NCBI GenBank assembly: GCA_003501375.1
Contig: DNPO01000283.1
Location: 1-17,608, forward strand
Direction: 5' to 3'
Origin: Candidatus Sumerlaeota bacterium
GTDB lineage: Bacteria > Sumerlaeota > Sumerlaeia > UBA8349
Length of the DNA stretch: 17,608 nt
The notes under the pieces were generated by a model, which saw only the letters and a program-made list of their open reading frames with translations, had not been told where the DNA came from and made no database searches. The position numbers and the translations under genes are program-made. This document shows positions 7,236-15,358 of the stretch, piece by piece; position 1 is the stretch's first letter, and each line of letters begins with the position of its first letter.

Positions 7236-9344
7236 TTATTTGTCCGTATTTCGTTTGTACACCCGGATAAAAGAATTTTCGAAAACGGGAGTCTGAGTAT
7301 TTGGCGATACCGATGTAAATTCAATGAGGTATTGATAATCTGATGCAGGCCGGATCGGCGAAGTCAACATCCGGTCGCGCAAGCGCAACCATCTTTTGTT
7401 GTCCCCCAGAAAATTCCCAGTAAGAATAGACCGCCGCGGCGTAGACTCATCGAGAAGATCAATCCCGTACAATTCCAGAAGTTCTTTGACAATGGCTTCC
7501 GAAAATTGCGGCGCATAAATAAAAAACTGCGTAAGGTCAAAATCAGACGTTGTTTTCAAATTGCTGACGAGATGCACATATAAACCATATTGCGTGAGAA
7601 CGGATGTCCCAGCCGGAACATTTTCTTTCAACCAATCACATGCTTCTTTCTCCGGGGTGCATTCCTTGTCCCCACGCACCAAGTGCAGAATTTCCTTTCC
7701 AGATGCGGAAATTGTCCCAGGAATATTTTGCAGGCGATTCCAATCACGCGCTACCCAACGATCCAACGGCTGGTCCTTCCAGGTAAAGCGACCTTGAGCA
7801 AAAAAATTGAGCATTTTTCCTTCATACATGGATTGAAAGGGGGCATTGTGCCATTGAATTTTCCCCGCAGGAAAGGCGCACAGTATCACAGAAAACAAGA
7901 GCAAGCCCACTAAAACAAACTTGGGAATATGTCGATGGTATGATACAGCCACAATAGAAATTGCAATACCACTCAGCATCAACAAGGGGGACTGGAACAC
8001 AAACAGTCCCGAACGGTTTTCCTCACTGCCGCATGGCCCAAAAGCAATCCAAGTCATCATAAGAAGAACACCGCCAATTGCCGATCCAAAAAATAACGCC
8101 TTACGCTTTCCACTGTACTCCAACCCAATCTGCCCCAATGCCCAGAGCCACACCAGGGCAAAAAGTGGAGAACTGATGGAAAGCCTCCCTGCCCAAAGCA
8201 ACAAAATGTAGCCTATCGCCCATGCACGCTCCTGCCAGCGCCCGGTTCGTCCGCCCAAAACAGAAAAAGTCAGATTGGTCAGCAACAGGCAATACATGAT
8301 ATTTTCAAATCGCAACGGAAGCGACATATTGGCGGCAGTCCCCCATTGCGTTTCCACACACACGGCATACATAAGCCAAATTCCAAAACCCAAACAAGCG
8401 CACAGCGCATTCAACGCTCGCAAAGGGAACTTATGTGCTGACGGACTAAAAGACAGCAAGAAAAGAGCGACAACTTGCGCGAGATAATAAAGGGGGGTAA
8501 AATAATGGTCGGTAAAAAGAAACATGGAATGCCAAGTGCATGACCGCATGAGCGCCCAATAATAGACACCACCATGAACAGGAAAGAATCCCAATCGTTC
8601 CATCCCTCCCGTGATAGCGCCCAATAAAACCGGGGCTGTTATGAGCAAACCTGAATACCAACGCAACCACGACTGCGGGGAACCTCGTCTTTCCCAATAG
8701 TACAGGGCAAACATCCCCAAATATAGGGGACTCCATAAAATAAAAGTAATGGGATGAAGCCAAACAATAAAAACCCATAACGCAAAAGACCACTTCCGAA
8801 AACCAAATAAAAGAAGTGCAATCGAAGCTAACAGCAAAAGAGGAGCACACATGCCAGATATCCCAGACGGGGAAAGGCTATAAGCGGAGAGGTGTATTGG
8901 TACCCAATAAATAAAAAATACAGACAGAAAAGATATCCATCGTCTGCGCGTAGCCGCAAATACCAGCCAAGAAAACCCAACTCCAAAAATTGTCCTATAT
9001 AGGAGCAAAACAATTGCACACGCCGTATCAAACTCGAAACCAATTTTGACCAAAGCAACGGTCAGCATCGGTCCCGCTGTCCGGTTCCCCTTGATATAAT
9101 GCGCAAAAGCAGGATTAACATGCTGCGTGCCATCCGCAAGAATCTGTCGAGCAAAAGGCTGGAAATCCGTCACACGGTCTATAGATCCACGCGTAAATTG
9201 GGAACGAAATTCTCCATCAGCAAGAGACATAACAAGAGAAACCAACACCGACAGCGCCAAACAAGCAAACAAAGTACAGGTAACGGATAAACGCGAAGGA
9301 GATGGTTCACCCACTGATAATATTGCCTTTTGTTCTAAAATCAT
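7236..9344 (-). CDS. Large polytopic membrane protein with C-terminal extracytoplasmic domain (possibly GT-C-like)
   Basis: I do not recognise a named family. The 702 residues contain about 13-14 hydrophobic spans, from about residue 20 to 493, with an 80-residue hydrophilic loop between the first and second. A soluble domain of about 210 residues follows, probably outside the membrane. That plan, and the segment CDWLKENVPAGTSVLTQYG (569-587), resemble lipid-linked sugar GT-C glycosyltransferases, where similar W-x-x-x-N-x-P sequences open the C-terminal domain. A catalytic Asp/Glu-rich first loop is plausible (DGEF, DRVTD) but unproven. The ATG follows AAGGGGGAA at ideal spacing, and this ribosome site overlaps the radical SAM stop 9 bp upstream, so the two genes are tightly coupled. 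Confidence 0.82.
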   Translation of the reverse strand: MILEQKAILSVGEPSPSRLSVTCTLFACLALSVLVSLVMSLADGEFRSQFTRGSIDRVTDFQPFARQILADGTQHVNPAFAHYIKGNRTAGPMLTVALVKIGFEFDTACAIVLLLYRTIFGVGFSWLVFAATRRRWISFLSVFFIYWVPIHLSAYSLSPSGISGMCAPLLLLASIALLLFGFRKWSFALWVFIVWLHPITFILWSPLYLGMFALYYWERRGSPQSWLRWYSGLLITAPVLLGAITGGMERLGFFPVHGGVYYWALMRSCTWHSMFLFTDHYFTPLYYLAQVVALFLLSFSPSAHKFPLRALNALCACLGFGIWLMYAVCVETQWGTAANMSLPLRFENIMYCLLLTNLTFSVLGGRTGRWQERAWAIGYILLLWAGRLSISSPLFALVWLWALGQIGLEYSGKRKALFFGSAIGGVLLMMTWIAFGPCGSEENRSGLFVFQSPLLMLSGIAISIVAVSYHRHIPKFVLVGLLLFSVILCAFPAGKIQWHNAPFQSMYEGKMLNFFAQGRFTWKDQPLDRWVARDWNRLQNIPGTISASGKEILHLVRGDKECTPEKEACDWLKENVPAGTSVLTQYGLYVHLVSNLKTTSDFDLTQFFIYAPQFSEAIVKELLELYGIDLLDESTPRRSILTGNFLGDNKRWLRLRDRMLTSPIRPASDYQYLIEFTSVSPNTQTPVFENSFIRVYKRNTDK

Positions 9345-9353
9345 CGTTCCCCC

Positions 9354-10319
9354 TTAAACCTTCCCTTTGTTATCCTCAATATATTTGGGATTCTCCCGCA
9401 CCGGATACGGCAGGGTGGAATAGCGCGCACCAAAATCCATGTAGTCCGTGATAAAATCTTTGTCCACTGCCACGATGCAACTGGGGTGCCGTTTGGAAAA
9501 ATGATGGAAATGCCGCATCCGCTCGACAATTTTTGCAAGCGGTTCTTCACGGACGTTGCCGAACGAGACGGGGTTCATTGAACATCCGGTTACGTCGCCA
9601 TAGGGCGCTATGTGGATTTTTTCAAACCCGGCGGGACACCCGACCTTTAAGTCGAGGTTTACATCGTAGTCGCTGCGCAGATCCGGGTTGGCGTTGTAGA
9701 GCGCGCGAAGTTTAACCCAAAATTCCTCGTCGAACAGTTCTTCATGCTGGCCTTCCGCGCGGCCCATGGCGCACATGAGATTGACGGTAACGCCCACCCC
9801 TTTTTCCCTCGCAAATTTAACAATGTCCAACGTTTCCTGAAAACGCGATTTGGCTGTCGCCACCGGCAGAAATACATCCATCCCGTGCCGTTTACAAATC
9901 TCGATCCCCTGCATCACCTTGTCAAAATGCCCCTGAAACCCGCGCAGTTTGTCATTCTCCGCCGGGTCCAGGGAATTCAGGCTGAAATTGATCAGGAACA
10001 CGCCTTCCCGCTTGAGGTTAACCACCAACTCTTCCGTAAGAGAAATCGCGTTGGTGGTGATGGTAACAATGTGTTTTTTCGGTTCGAGAATGCGGATGAT
10101 ATCGAAGAACTGGGGGTGCAGCAAAGGCTCGCCGCCAAACACCACGGAACTGAATGCTCCCAGCGCTTTGGCTTGCTTCCATGTATTGCGAATTTCGTCA
10201 AGCGATAGGAGCGGCTGTCCTTCGCGATAAAACTTGGAAGCATAGCAAAACTCGCAATTTGACTGGCACTCCGGCGTAATGGAAAACTCGCAAATACGCA
10301 ACGTCGGCTTGCGTAACAC
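9354..10319 (-). CDS. Radical SAM protein with twitch/SPASM-like C-terminus
   Basis: Radical SAM enzymes cleave S-adenosylmethionine with a 4Fe-4S cluster to start radical chemistry. The cluster motif is C18-x3-C22-x2-C25, followed by GGEP (62-65) and SLNSLD (113-118). The C-terminus carries C228, C246 and C281 around HIAPYGDVTGC and a GNV motif, which looks like a shortened SPASM (twitch) domain holding an auxiliary cluster. The substrate is unknown. The only usual start in the frame is GTG at 10319, without a ribosome site. The frame stays open up to a TAA at 10413-10415, and those 31 codons read like the basic helical N-terminus of relatives, so the real protein may begin earlier at an AUU or AUC codon. 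It sits between a secreted hydrolase and a membrane protein and is coupled to the latter. Confidence 0.88.
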   Translation of the reverse strand: MLRKPTLRICEFSITPECQSNCEFCYASKFYREGQPLLSLDEIRNTWKQAKALGAFSSVVFGGEPLLHPQFFDIIRILEPKKHIVTITTNAISLTEELVVNLKREGVFLINFSLNSLDPAENDKLRGFQGHFDKVMQGIEICKRHGMDVFLPVATAKSRFQETLDIVKFAREKGVGVTVNLMCAMGRAEGQHEELFDEEFWVKLRALYNANPDLRSDYDVNLDLKVGCPAGFEKIHIAPYGDVTGCSMNPVSFGNVREEPLAKIVERMRHFHHFSKRHPSCIVAVDKDFITDYMDFGARYSTLPYPVRENPKYIEDNKGKV

Positions 10320-10415
10320 CAGAGTGCGAAAATAGCCACGGGCAATGTTCGCAAGGATCGCCGGACGGTATCGGATCTTATTAATTAGACGGAAAATTCG
10401 GATGTTGATTTGTTA

Positions 10416-11381
10416 CTACTTTTTCAGGTTTTTAACCTCAACCTTCCATTTCGGATCACTTTTGCACAAACCACATTGCTCTCCACCGGTAAACATTGTC
10501 GCAGCCTCTGAATCACCTCTGAGTTGCCATTTTAACCAGGCGACCGCCGCAACCGAAAAGGCACCGCCGTGGGGGGCTCCAAATGTTCCGCCATGCCCCA
10601 CCTCCTGGCTTGCCAGGACAGCGGGAACTTTGGTGATCCGGGAAAAATCATCCGCACCGTTTGGATAAGCCATGTCACTTTTCCCACCCAAAATATACAG
10701 AATGGGCGCATGCAATTGATCCAGCGTTTCCTTTTTCACTGCTGGCATGGTAAGCCCACCGCCACCGGGAGGCGCTCCGTTAAAAACCCCGCTATCGCAC
10801 AATACTGTAGCGGTAATACGCGGATCAGTCGATACTTCCAGCGCCTGCAAACCGCCAAGCGAGTGTCCCATAACAACTACTTTTGTTACGTCGATTTTGC
10901 CTTTGTAAATGCTGCCATCCGATTTGTTTTGCGCGATAATCCAATCCAACGCTTCGAGTAATTGCGCCGCTTTTGTCCCCTTTTTTTTCAGTTCCTTGTT
11001 CTGGGCAACGAATAGTTCATAGGGGCCGATGCCAATCACAATGAAACCGTGGGACGCAATTTCATTGAGATAGTTTTTGTAGTCGCCAGAATCGTTGCAG
11101 CCCGCACCATTTCCCCACAAGACCACGGGGAGTTTTTTGTCTTTGCCAAAAGTACTTAAATCCTGCGGGCGGTAGATGGCAAAATCGGGCAAACTTTTAT
11201 CTCCCGAGACTACGGCTTTGTAAGGGCCTGTGCCTCCTTTTTCAATAACTAAGGAGGATGGTTTAGCATCGGCAGAAGAAGCCGACTGGGCCGTTGTTGT
11301 GGTTTGCAATTGCGTTTCGGCATAGCCAAAACATGTGATAGAAACCAACAGGGTCGAGGCAAACAGGAGTTTCCATTTCAT
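10416..11381 (-). CDS. Secreted alpha/beta hydrolase (dienelactone hydrolase/esterase-like)
   Basis: The protein begins with a clear signal peptide (Lys-containing start, hydrophobic core, cut near residue 21 after GYA) and a Ser/Thr-rich linker, so it should act in the periplasm or outside the cell. The catalytic fold shows an oxyanion-region loop GNGAGCN (90-96), the nucleophile elbow GHSLGG with S174, a likely acid at D236 (GGKSDMAYP) and H263 in VGHGG. A C-terminal CGLCKSDPKWKV block adds a Cys pair that probably forms a disulfide. The frame extends to 11486, but the ATG at 11381 starts the signal peptide and has GGTGA just upstream. The substrate is an unknown ester. It ends with adjacent TAG TAA stops directly before the radical SAM frame. 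Confidence 0.9.
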   Translation of the reverse strand: MKWKLLFASTLLVSITCFGYAETQLQTTTTAQSASSADAKPSSLVIEKGGTGPYKAVVSGDKSLPDFAIYRPQDLSTFGKDKKLPVVLWGNGAGCNDSGDYKNYLNEIASHGFIVIGIGPYELFVAQNKELKKKGTKAAQLLEALDWIIAQNKSDGSIYKGKIDVTKVVVMGHSLGGLQALEVSTDPRITATVLCDSGVFNGAPPGGGGLTMPAVKKETLDQLHAPILYILGGKSDMAYPNGADDFSRITKVPAVLASQEVGHGGTFGAPHGGAFSVAAVAWLKWQLRGDSEAATMFTGGEQCGLCKSDPKWKVEVKNLKK

Positions 11382-11529
11382 CGTTTCACCAGATTCCTTT
11401 GTGGGGAACAAGATGCTGCATTCCCCCTTATTACAATTTACTCCGTCAACCAACATCCTTGAAATTTTGTCACAATAACTGAACAATGCGCTTACGGACT
11501 CTATCTGCTATGCTTTTCGCTGGGAATTT

Positions 11530-12534
11530 TTATTTCCCTGCAGAGAGTTTTTTCTTCACATCATCCCATGCACAATACATGGTGTCGGGCATGGACGCCG
11601 CCGCGCTTCCACATGCCAATGCCAAGCGAAAACAGGCGGATAGTCGGTCTGCTTCTTTGACAAAAACCCCTTCATTTTTCTGCTCAAGCAACTGAATTTC
11701 TATTCCTGTTGCAATATCCGCCTTGTCCCAGCCAGCCCCAGCCGCTAAAAAACCTGCCAGCATCGCATCGCCTGCGCCTGAGGGCGAACCGCTTGCCTCG
11801 GGAGGAATCCCGCGCAAAACAAACTCATTCGTTATCAAAAAAGCCGGACGCGGCCCATCGGAAACCAGGCACATTTCTGCGCCGGCATCCAGCATTTTGC
11901 GCGCTGCAGCAATGATGTCTTGTTCGGTTTCCAACGGGCGTCCGGCAAATACCGCGAGTTCGTCACGGTTCGGTTTGACCAGATACGGACGTACTAACAA
12001 ACCGCCCTTTAATGCTTCGCCATCAGCATCCAAGACAATTCGGCATCCTCGTTTGGCGTAGCGCTTTCCCAAAACGGCATATGTTGCACCCAATGCACCA
12101 GGCGGCAGGCTCCCGGATAAGATCAAAATATCGCCCCGATTTACCAAGCCATCCAGAGAGGTGAATACGCGCTGTAGCCCCAGAGCGGAAAGGGCCTGAC
12201 CACGTTGGTTCACTTTTAAATGCTGAGCGCTCCCGCACGCGGTGAGTACCGTATTCGTACGGGTTTCACCCGGAACATACACCGCCTCTAACCGCACTGG
12301 TAACGGTTCCATTGCCTCGCCTGCCAAATCGCAAAACTCGGCTCCAGAATGGCCAGCGACTACCGCCACCGCTGTCGCTTCCATGCCCAAAATGCCCAGT
12401 ATTATGGCAATATTCATTCCCTTGCCGCCCGCGCGTTTTCGCTCTGAGAGCGCGCGCAGGGGCTGGTCAAAAGAAAAAGCATCCACCTCCATATTCAGGT
12501 CGATGCAGGGATTGAGGGAGAGAGAGATGAACAT
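11530..12534 (-). CDS. PfkB-family sugar kinase, 1-phosphofructokinase-like
   Basis: The enzyme probably phosphorylates a sugar phosphate in the cytosol. FruK (fructose 1-phosphate) and LacC (tagatose 6-phosphate) are the nearest types I recognise. It opens as they do with SLNPCID (6-12), has GGKGMN (36-41), a TRTN substrate motif (91-94), SGSLPPG (140-146), KPNRDEL (187-193) and the catalytic GAGD (253-256, base D256). Length is 334 aa, slightly above the usual 310. The excess is a segment of about 20 residues (roughly 274-297, with GIEIQLLEQKNEG) between the post-GAGD helix and the last conserved helix. No PTS gene is nearby to name fructose as the source. The ATG has no evident ribosome site and lies after an inverted repeat. 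Confidence 0.87.
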   Translation of the reverse strand: MFISLSLNPCIDLNMEVDAFSFDQPLRALSERKRAGGKGMNIAIILGILGMEATAVAVVAGHSGAEFCDLAGEAMEPLPVRLEAVYVPGETRTNTVLTACGSAQHLKVNQRGQALSALGLQRVFTSLDGLVNRGDILILSGSLPPGALGATYAVLGKRYAKRGCRIVLDADGEALKGGLLVRPYLVKPNRDELAVFAGRPLETEQDIIAAARKMLDAGAEMCLVSDGPRPAFLITNEFVLRGIPPEASGSPSGAGDAMLAGFLAAGAGWDKADIATGIEIQLLEQKNEGVFVKEADRLSACFRLALACGSAAASMPDTMYCAWDDVKKKLSAGK

Positions 12535-12542
12535 AATTTAGG

Positions 12543-12620
12543 AATTACAAATCAGGAATTATGAATTAAAGGAAACACCGTGTTTCCTGATCGCAACTTC
12601 TAACACCTCAATTTGTAATT
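12543..12620. repeat. Nested inverted repeat upstream of the PfkB gene
   Basis: AATTACAAAT (12543-12552) is perfectly inverted at 12611-12620. Inside it AGGAAACA (12570-12577) and TGTTTCCT (12581-12588) form a perfect 8-bp stem with a 3-nt loop. TCAGGAA at 12552-12558 is an alternative partner for TTCCTGA at 12584-12590, so two folds compete. On the minus strand the hairpin is followed by TTTAATTC, a weak terminator-like tail. It fills the gap between the phosphoesterase and kinase genes and could be an attenuator, a processing site or a small repeat element. Confidence 0.65.
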
Positions 12621-12624
12621 GCAG

Positions 12625-13377
12625 TTACCAACCTTGCCCCAGACGTTCTGCCAACTCTATGGGCAAACCAGCTGCCTTAATTGCTTCCTGCTCGGGAACT
12701 ATAGGATAGGACACGCGGTGAAAATGCAGCAAATCCTCGTTAACATCCACGGAAACATAGCAAAGCGCGGAATTCTGGTCGCGCGGCTGCCCAACGCTTC
12801 CCACATTTACCAAGTAACGATAATCGCGTCGCAGTTGAATTTCATCGGGGCGTACCGAAGCCAATGCACCATCCGGCTGCTGTTCCACCATAAAAGGATG
12901 GTGCGAGTGACCGACAAACGTAATCCACGCATCTGAAGTAGCGAAACACAGCACGGCATCATCGCGCGTGATCACATAGTTCCAGTGCTCCGGCTCATGC
13001 GGCGAAGCATGCACAAACATAAAATCTTCCTCTTCGATCTTGAAGGGAAGTTTGGCAAGATATTTTTGCGTTACCTGCGTCAAGTGCGCGCCGGTCCAGA
13101 GAATAGCCTCCCGCGCAATTTCATTGAAGGCGTCGGACTCCTCCGGGTGAAGGGCTACCCAATCATGGTTTCCCATCACAACAGAAATGGCCGGCTCATA
13201 AGTACGAATCAGATCACAACATTCGTTCGGACGGGCACCGTAACCCACAATATCCCCCAAACAAAAGTAACTATCATAATTTTCCTGCCCAGCGACTTCG
13301 AAAAAGGTTTGCAACGCAGACAAATTCGCATGCACGTCGGAGAAAACAACAAACCGGGATAGCGGATTAGTAGTCAT
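12625..13377 (-). CDS. Calcineurin-like metallophosphoesterase (YfcE/MJ0936-type)
   Basis: The protein is a two-metal phosphoesterase of the small soluble type. All five motifs are present: SDVHANLSAL (D14, H16), GDIVGYGARPNEC (41-53), GNHD (69-72), HASPHEP and GHSHHP, with the closing NVGSVGQPRD typical of this subgroup. Related proteins hydrolyse phosphodiesters or act as protein phosphatases, so the substrate is open. An upstream GTG at 13383 is in frame, but GGGA lies at good distance only from the ATG at 13377, giving 250 residues. The start lies inside the last codons of the FHA gene (11-bp overlap), which implies translational coupling and fits a shared role in phosphate signalling, though that is inference. 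Confidence 0.93.
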   Translation of the reverse strand: MTTNPLSRFVVFSDVHANLSALQTFFEVAGQENYDSYFCLGDIVGYGARPNECCDLIRTYEPAISVVMGNHDWVALHPEESDAFNEIAREAILWTGAHLTQVTQKYLAKLPFKIEEEDFMFVHASPHEPEHWNYVITRDDAVLCFATSDAWITFVGHSHHPFMVEQQPDGALASVRPDEIQLRRDYRYLVNVGSVGQPRDQNSALCYVSVDVNEDLLHFHRVSYPIVPEQEAIKAAGLPIELAERLGQGW

Positions 13378-14524
13378 AATCACGTCCCGTTATTTTTTTC
13401 AAGCGCTCCGCAGCCTGCTGGCGAATCAACACGCTCTTGTTTTGCAACGCACGTTCCCACACGGCAATAGCCCGGTGATCGCCTGCATCTTCCTGACCGC
13501 AGGAAGAATCCTGCGAAATCGATGACTCAGCCTCTGCATGCACGGGACCAGAATCAGCGGGTTCTTCCGGCGCATACTTCTCCGGAGCGTAGCCCTCAGG
13601 TGAATAGTTGGGAACATCAAGCGCCAAGTGCTCAGGCTCCTCGACCGACGGTTCAATGCTTTCTGGCTGGGACGGCTCGTCTTCCATACCGACTTCTGGC
13701 CCACTGGTCGGGGTGTACTCGCGGTGTCCCACCAAATCTTCCATGGGTACAATCCCGGTACCCGGTAAAGGGCGATCCACCGGAGGCGCGTCTGCGAGGG
13801 AAAAATCAGAGGCAGAGGGAAGGGGCGGGGCGGATGTGTCTGTGGCGGAAGCGCGGAATTCACCAGTTATTTCCTGCCCACCCTGTACCGAGAAGACCAA
13901 ACGGCTAACGCCAACCTGAATAATATCGCCTTCGTTCAACCACGCATCTTCCTTAACGGGCATGTCGTTCAACAATGTCGTTTTGTTGGGGGAAAGGTCG
14001 ACAAGCCGAAACAGCGGGCCTTCGCGTCGAATTTCCGCTTGCGCCATTTCAACGAACCAGTCAGTCAGTTGTACATCATTCGCGGAACCGCGACCGATAC
14101 GCAGACTGTTCCCGGACATGGCCACAATCGCCTCGCGCTGACCGGGAGCAAACACACGCAATGCCGGTGTCGCCTGTGACTTGGGCATGCAAATAGTATC
14201 CTGATAATCCGAGGGGTACATATCAACCGCGCCCGAATCTGCTATTTTAAAAACCAAGACGTGCTTCCCAATACCAATTTGGTCGCCATCCGCCAAACGG
14301 GTGTGCTCGGCACGGTCACCATTGACATAGGTTCCGTTGGAACTATCCAAATCGATCAATGAATAAATGGAGCCTTCTTTAAGAATTTTGGCATGTCGCC
14401 GCGAGACGCTTAGATTATTGATCCGTACATCATTCCCCTCGGCCCGACCAATGGAAATTTCGGATCCATCAAGGTGATATTTACCTACCTCACTATCGCC
14501 CAGCATCACAGTAATATCCGGCAT
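13367..14524 (-). CDS. Tandem FHA-domain protein with acidic Pro/Glu-rich tail
   Basis: FHA domains bind phosphothreonine peptides. The first (about residues 5-92) is complete: GR (26-27), S41-R-R-H44 and SSNGTYVNG (61-69). The second (about 122-212) keeps GRGSAND (144-150), but the S-x-x-H is replaced around VEMAQAEI and the NG by NKT, so it probably no longer binds phosphothreonine. Residues about 220-345 are low-complexity, rich in Pro, Glu and Ser. The last 35 residues (AVWERALQNKSVLIRQQAAERLKK) look helical. The frame is open to 14680, but the ATG at 14524 has GGGAGG upstream and starts the FHA fold. No Ser/Thr kinase gene is in the window. It overlaps the phosphoesterase gene at its 3' end. 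Confidence 0.92.
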   Translation of the reverse strand: MPDITVMLGDSEVGKYHLDGSEISIGRAEGNDVRINNLSVSRRHAKILKEGSIYSLIDLDSSNGTYVNGDRAEHTRLADGDQIGIGKHVLVFKIADSGAVDMYPSDYQDTICMPKSQATPALRVFAPGQREAIVAMSGNSLRIGRGSANDVQLTDWFVEMAQAEIRREGPLFRLVDLSPNKTTLLNDMPVKEDAWLNEGDIIQVGVSRLVFSVQGGQEITGEFRASATDTSAPPLPSASDFSLADAPPVDRPLPGTGIVPMEDLVGHREYTPTSGPEVGMEDEPSQPESIEPSVEEPEHLALDVPNYSPEGYAPEKYAPEEPADSGPVHAEAESSISQDSSCGQEDAGDHRAIAVWERALQNKSVLIRQQAAERLKKITGRDYDY

Positions 14525-14578
14525 AATACCCGTTCCTCCCTGAAAGGTTACCACCGTGGGAAAACATACCATCAATCG

Positions 14579-14606
14579 AGGATATTTTGCCAGAATTTTA
14601 TGACAA
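14579..14606 (-). promoter_or_regulatory. Putative promoter upstream of the FHA gene
   Basis: In the 159-bp gap between the LolD-like and FHA genes, TTGTCA (14601-14606, five of six) and TATCCT (14579-14584, four of six) are 16 nt apart on the minus strand. A start about 45 nt before the ATG at 14524 would follow. The gap also has a pyrimidine-rich tract around 14610-14640. No strong terminator for the ATPase gene was seen. Weak evidence. Confidence 0.35.
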
Positions 14607-14683
14607 CGAAAGGAAGAAAGAACAAAAAAACAGGCAAAACAAATAACGTTGCGGCTTTCCCAAACTTCAACGGTATACAACGT

Positions 14684-15358
14684 CTATTGTATCAGAATCC
14701 CATTCTGAACAGTAAAAATCTGCTCAAATCGATTAGCAAAGGCTGAATTGTGCGTAACCAGCACCATCGCGGGGCCATTGTCCCCCAATATTTCTGTCAG
14801 ACAATCTCCCACCGCGTTCCCTGAGGCTTGATCCAAGTTCCCCGTGGGTTCATCACAAAGCAAAATGGTAGGTTCGAGCAACAACGCTCGTGCAATGGCC
14901 GCCCGCTGTTTTTCGCCACCGGAAAGTTCCGCCGGGCGGTGCTGCAAGCGCAGGGACAACCCGACCGTATCCAGCAGCATACGCGCGCGGTCGGTGTAAT
15001 GTGCATTTTCCTGAGTACTGCGCGAACGCGCCAGCAACGGTACCAGCACATTTTCCAGAACACTGCATTGCGGCATCAACTGGTGGTCTTGAAAAACAAA
15101 CCCGATCTGCTGATTCCGAAAATTGGCGCGATCTACTGCTCCGAGTCGAAAGGGATTCGCGTCCCCGAGTACGACCTCGCCGGATGTTGGTTCGTCGAGG
15201 GTGCCGAGAATGTGGAGCAACGTACTTTTCCCAGAACCGGACGGCCCCATGACGACGGCGGCATGCCCGAGATTCACATCCAGGCTGACACCGTCCAATA
15301 TACGGAGCGTCCCCGCACGAGTCGAGTATTCTTTGACCAGATTACGAACGGAAATCAT
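14684..15358 (-). CDS. LolD-like ABC transporter ATPase
   Basis: This is an ABC ATPase of the LolD/MacB/FtsE group, which powers lipoprotein release or other envelope work rather than import. It has Walker A GPSGSGKST (38-46), a Q-loop in GFVFQDHQLMPQ, the signature LSGGEKQR, Walker B ILLCDEP with a GNLD D-loop, and the switch His in VTHN. The length (224 aa) is right for LolD. The frame is open to 15394, but the ATG at 15358 begins the normal family N-terminus and overlaps the DUF4912 stop as TGATG, so translation is probably coupled. The membrane partner (LolC/LolE or an FtsX-like permease) is not in the window, since an FHA gene follows. Naming it LolD itself is therefore uncertain. Confidence 0.9.
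   Translation of the reverse strand: MISVRNLVKEYSTRAGTLRILDGVSLDVNLGHAAVVMGPSGSGKSTLLHILGTLDEPTSGEVVLGDANPFRLGAVDRANFRNQQIGFVFQDHQLMPQCSVLENVLVPLLARSRSTQENAHYTDRARMLLDTVGLSLRLQHRPAELSGGEKQRAAIARALLLEPTILLCDEPTGNLDQASGNAVGDCLTEILGDNGPAMVLVTHNSAFANRFEQIFTVQNGILIQ

Noticed and set aside
8446..9058. Several minus-strand frames within the large membrane-protein gene, rich in Phe, Leu and Cys
   Set aside because: They are frame-shifted readings of hydrophobic codons in the 702-residue gene, which is intact from start to stop, so there is no sign of a broken gene.
11382..11486. 35-residue N-terminal extension of the secreted hydrolase
   Set aside because: It would bury the signal peptide behind a Cys-rich polar stretch. 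The ATG at 11381 gives a normal signal peptide with a ribosome site.
11521..11538. Terminator after the PfkB gene (GGGAA/TTCCC stem)
   Set aside because: The stem is only 5 bp with an A/T loop, it overlaps the stop codon, and no T-run follows on the minus strand.
14525..14680. 52-residue N-terminal extension of the FHA protein
   Set aside because: The upstream stretch is Cys/Phe-rich with no similarity to FHA proteins, while the ATG at 14524 has a strong ribosome site and starts the domain.
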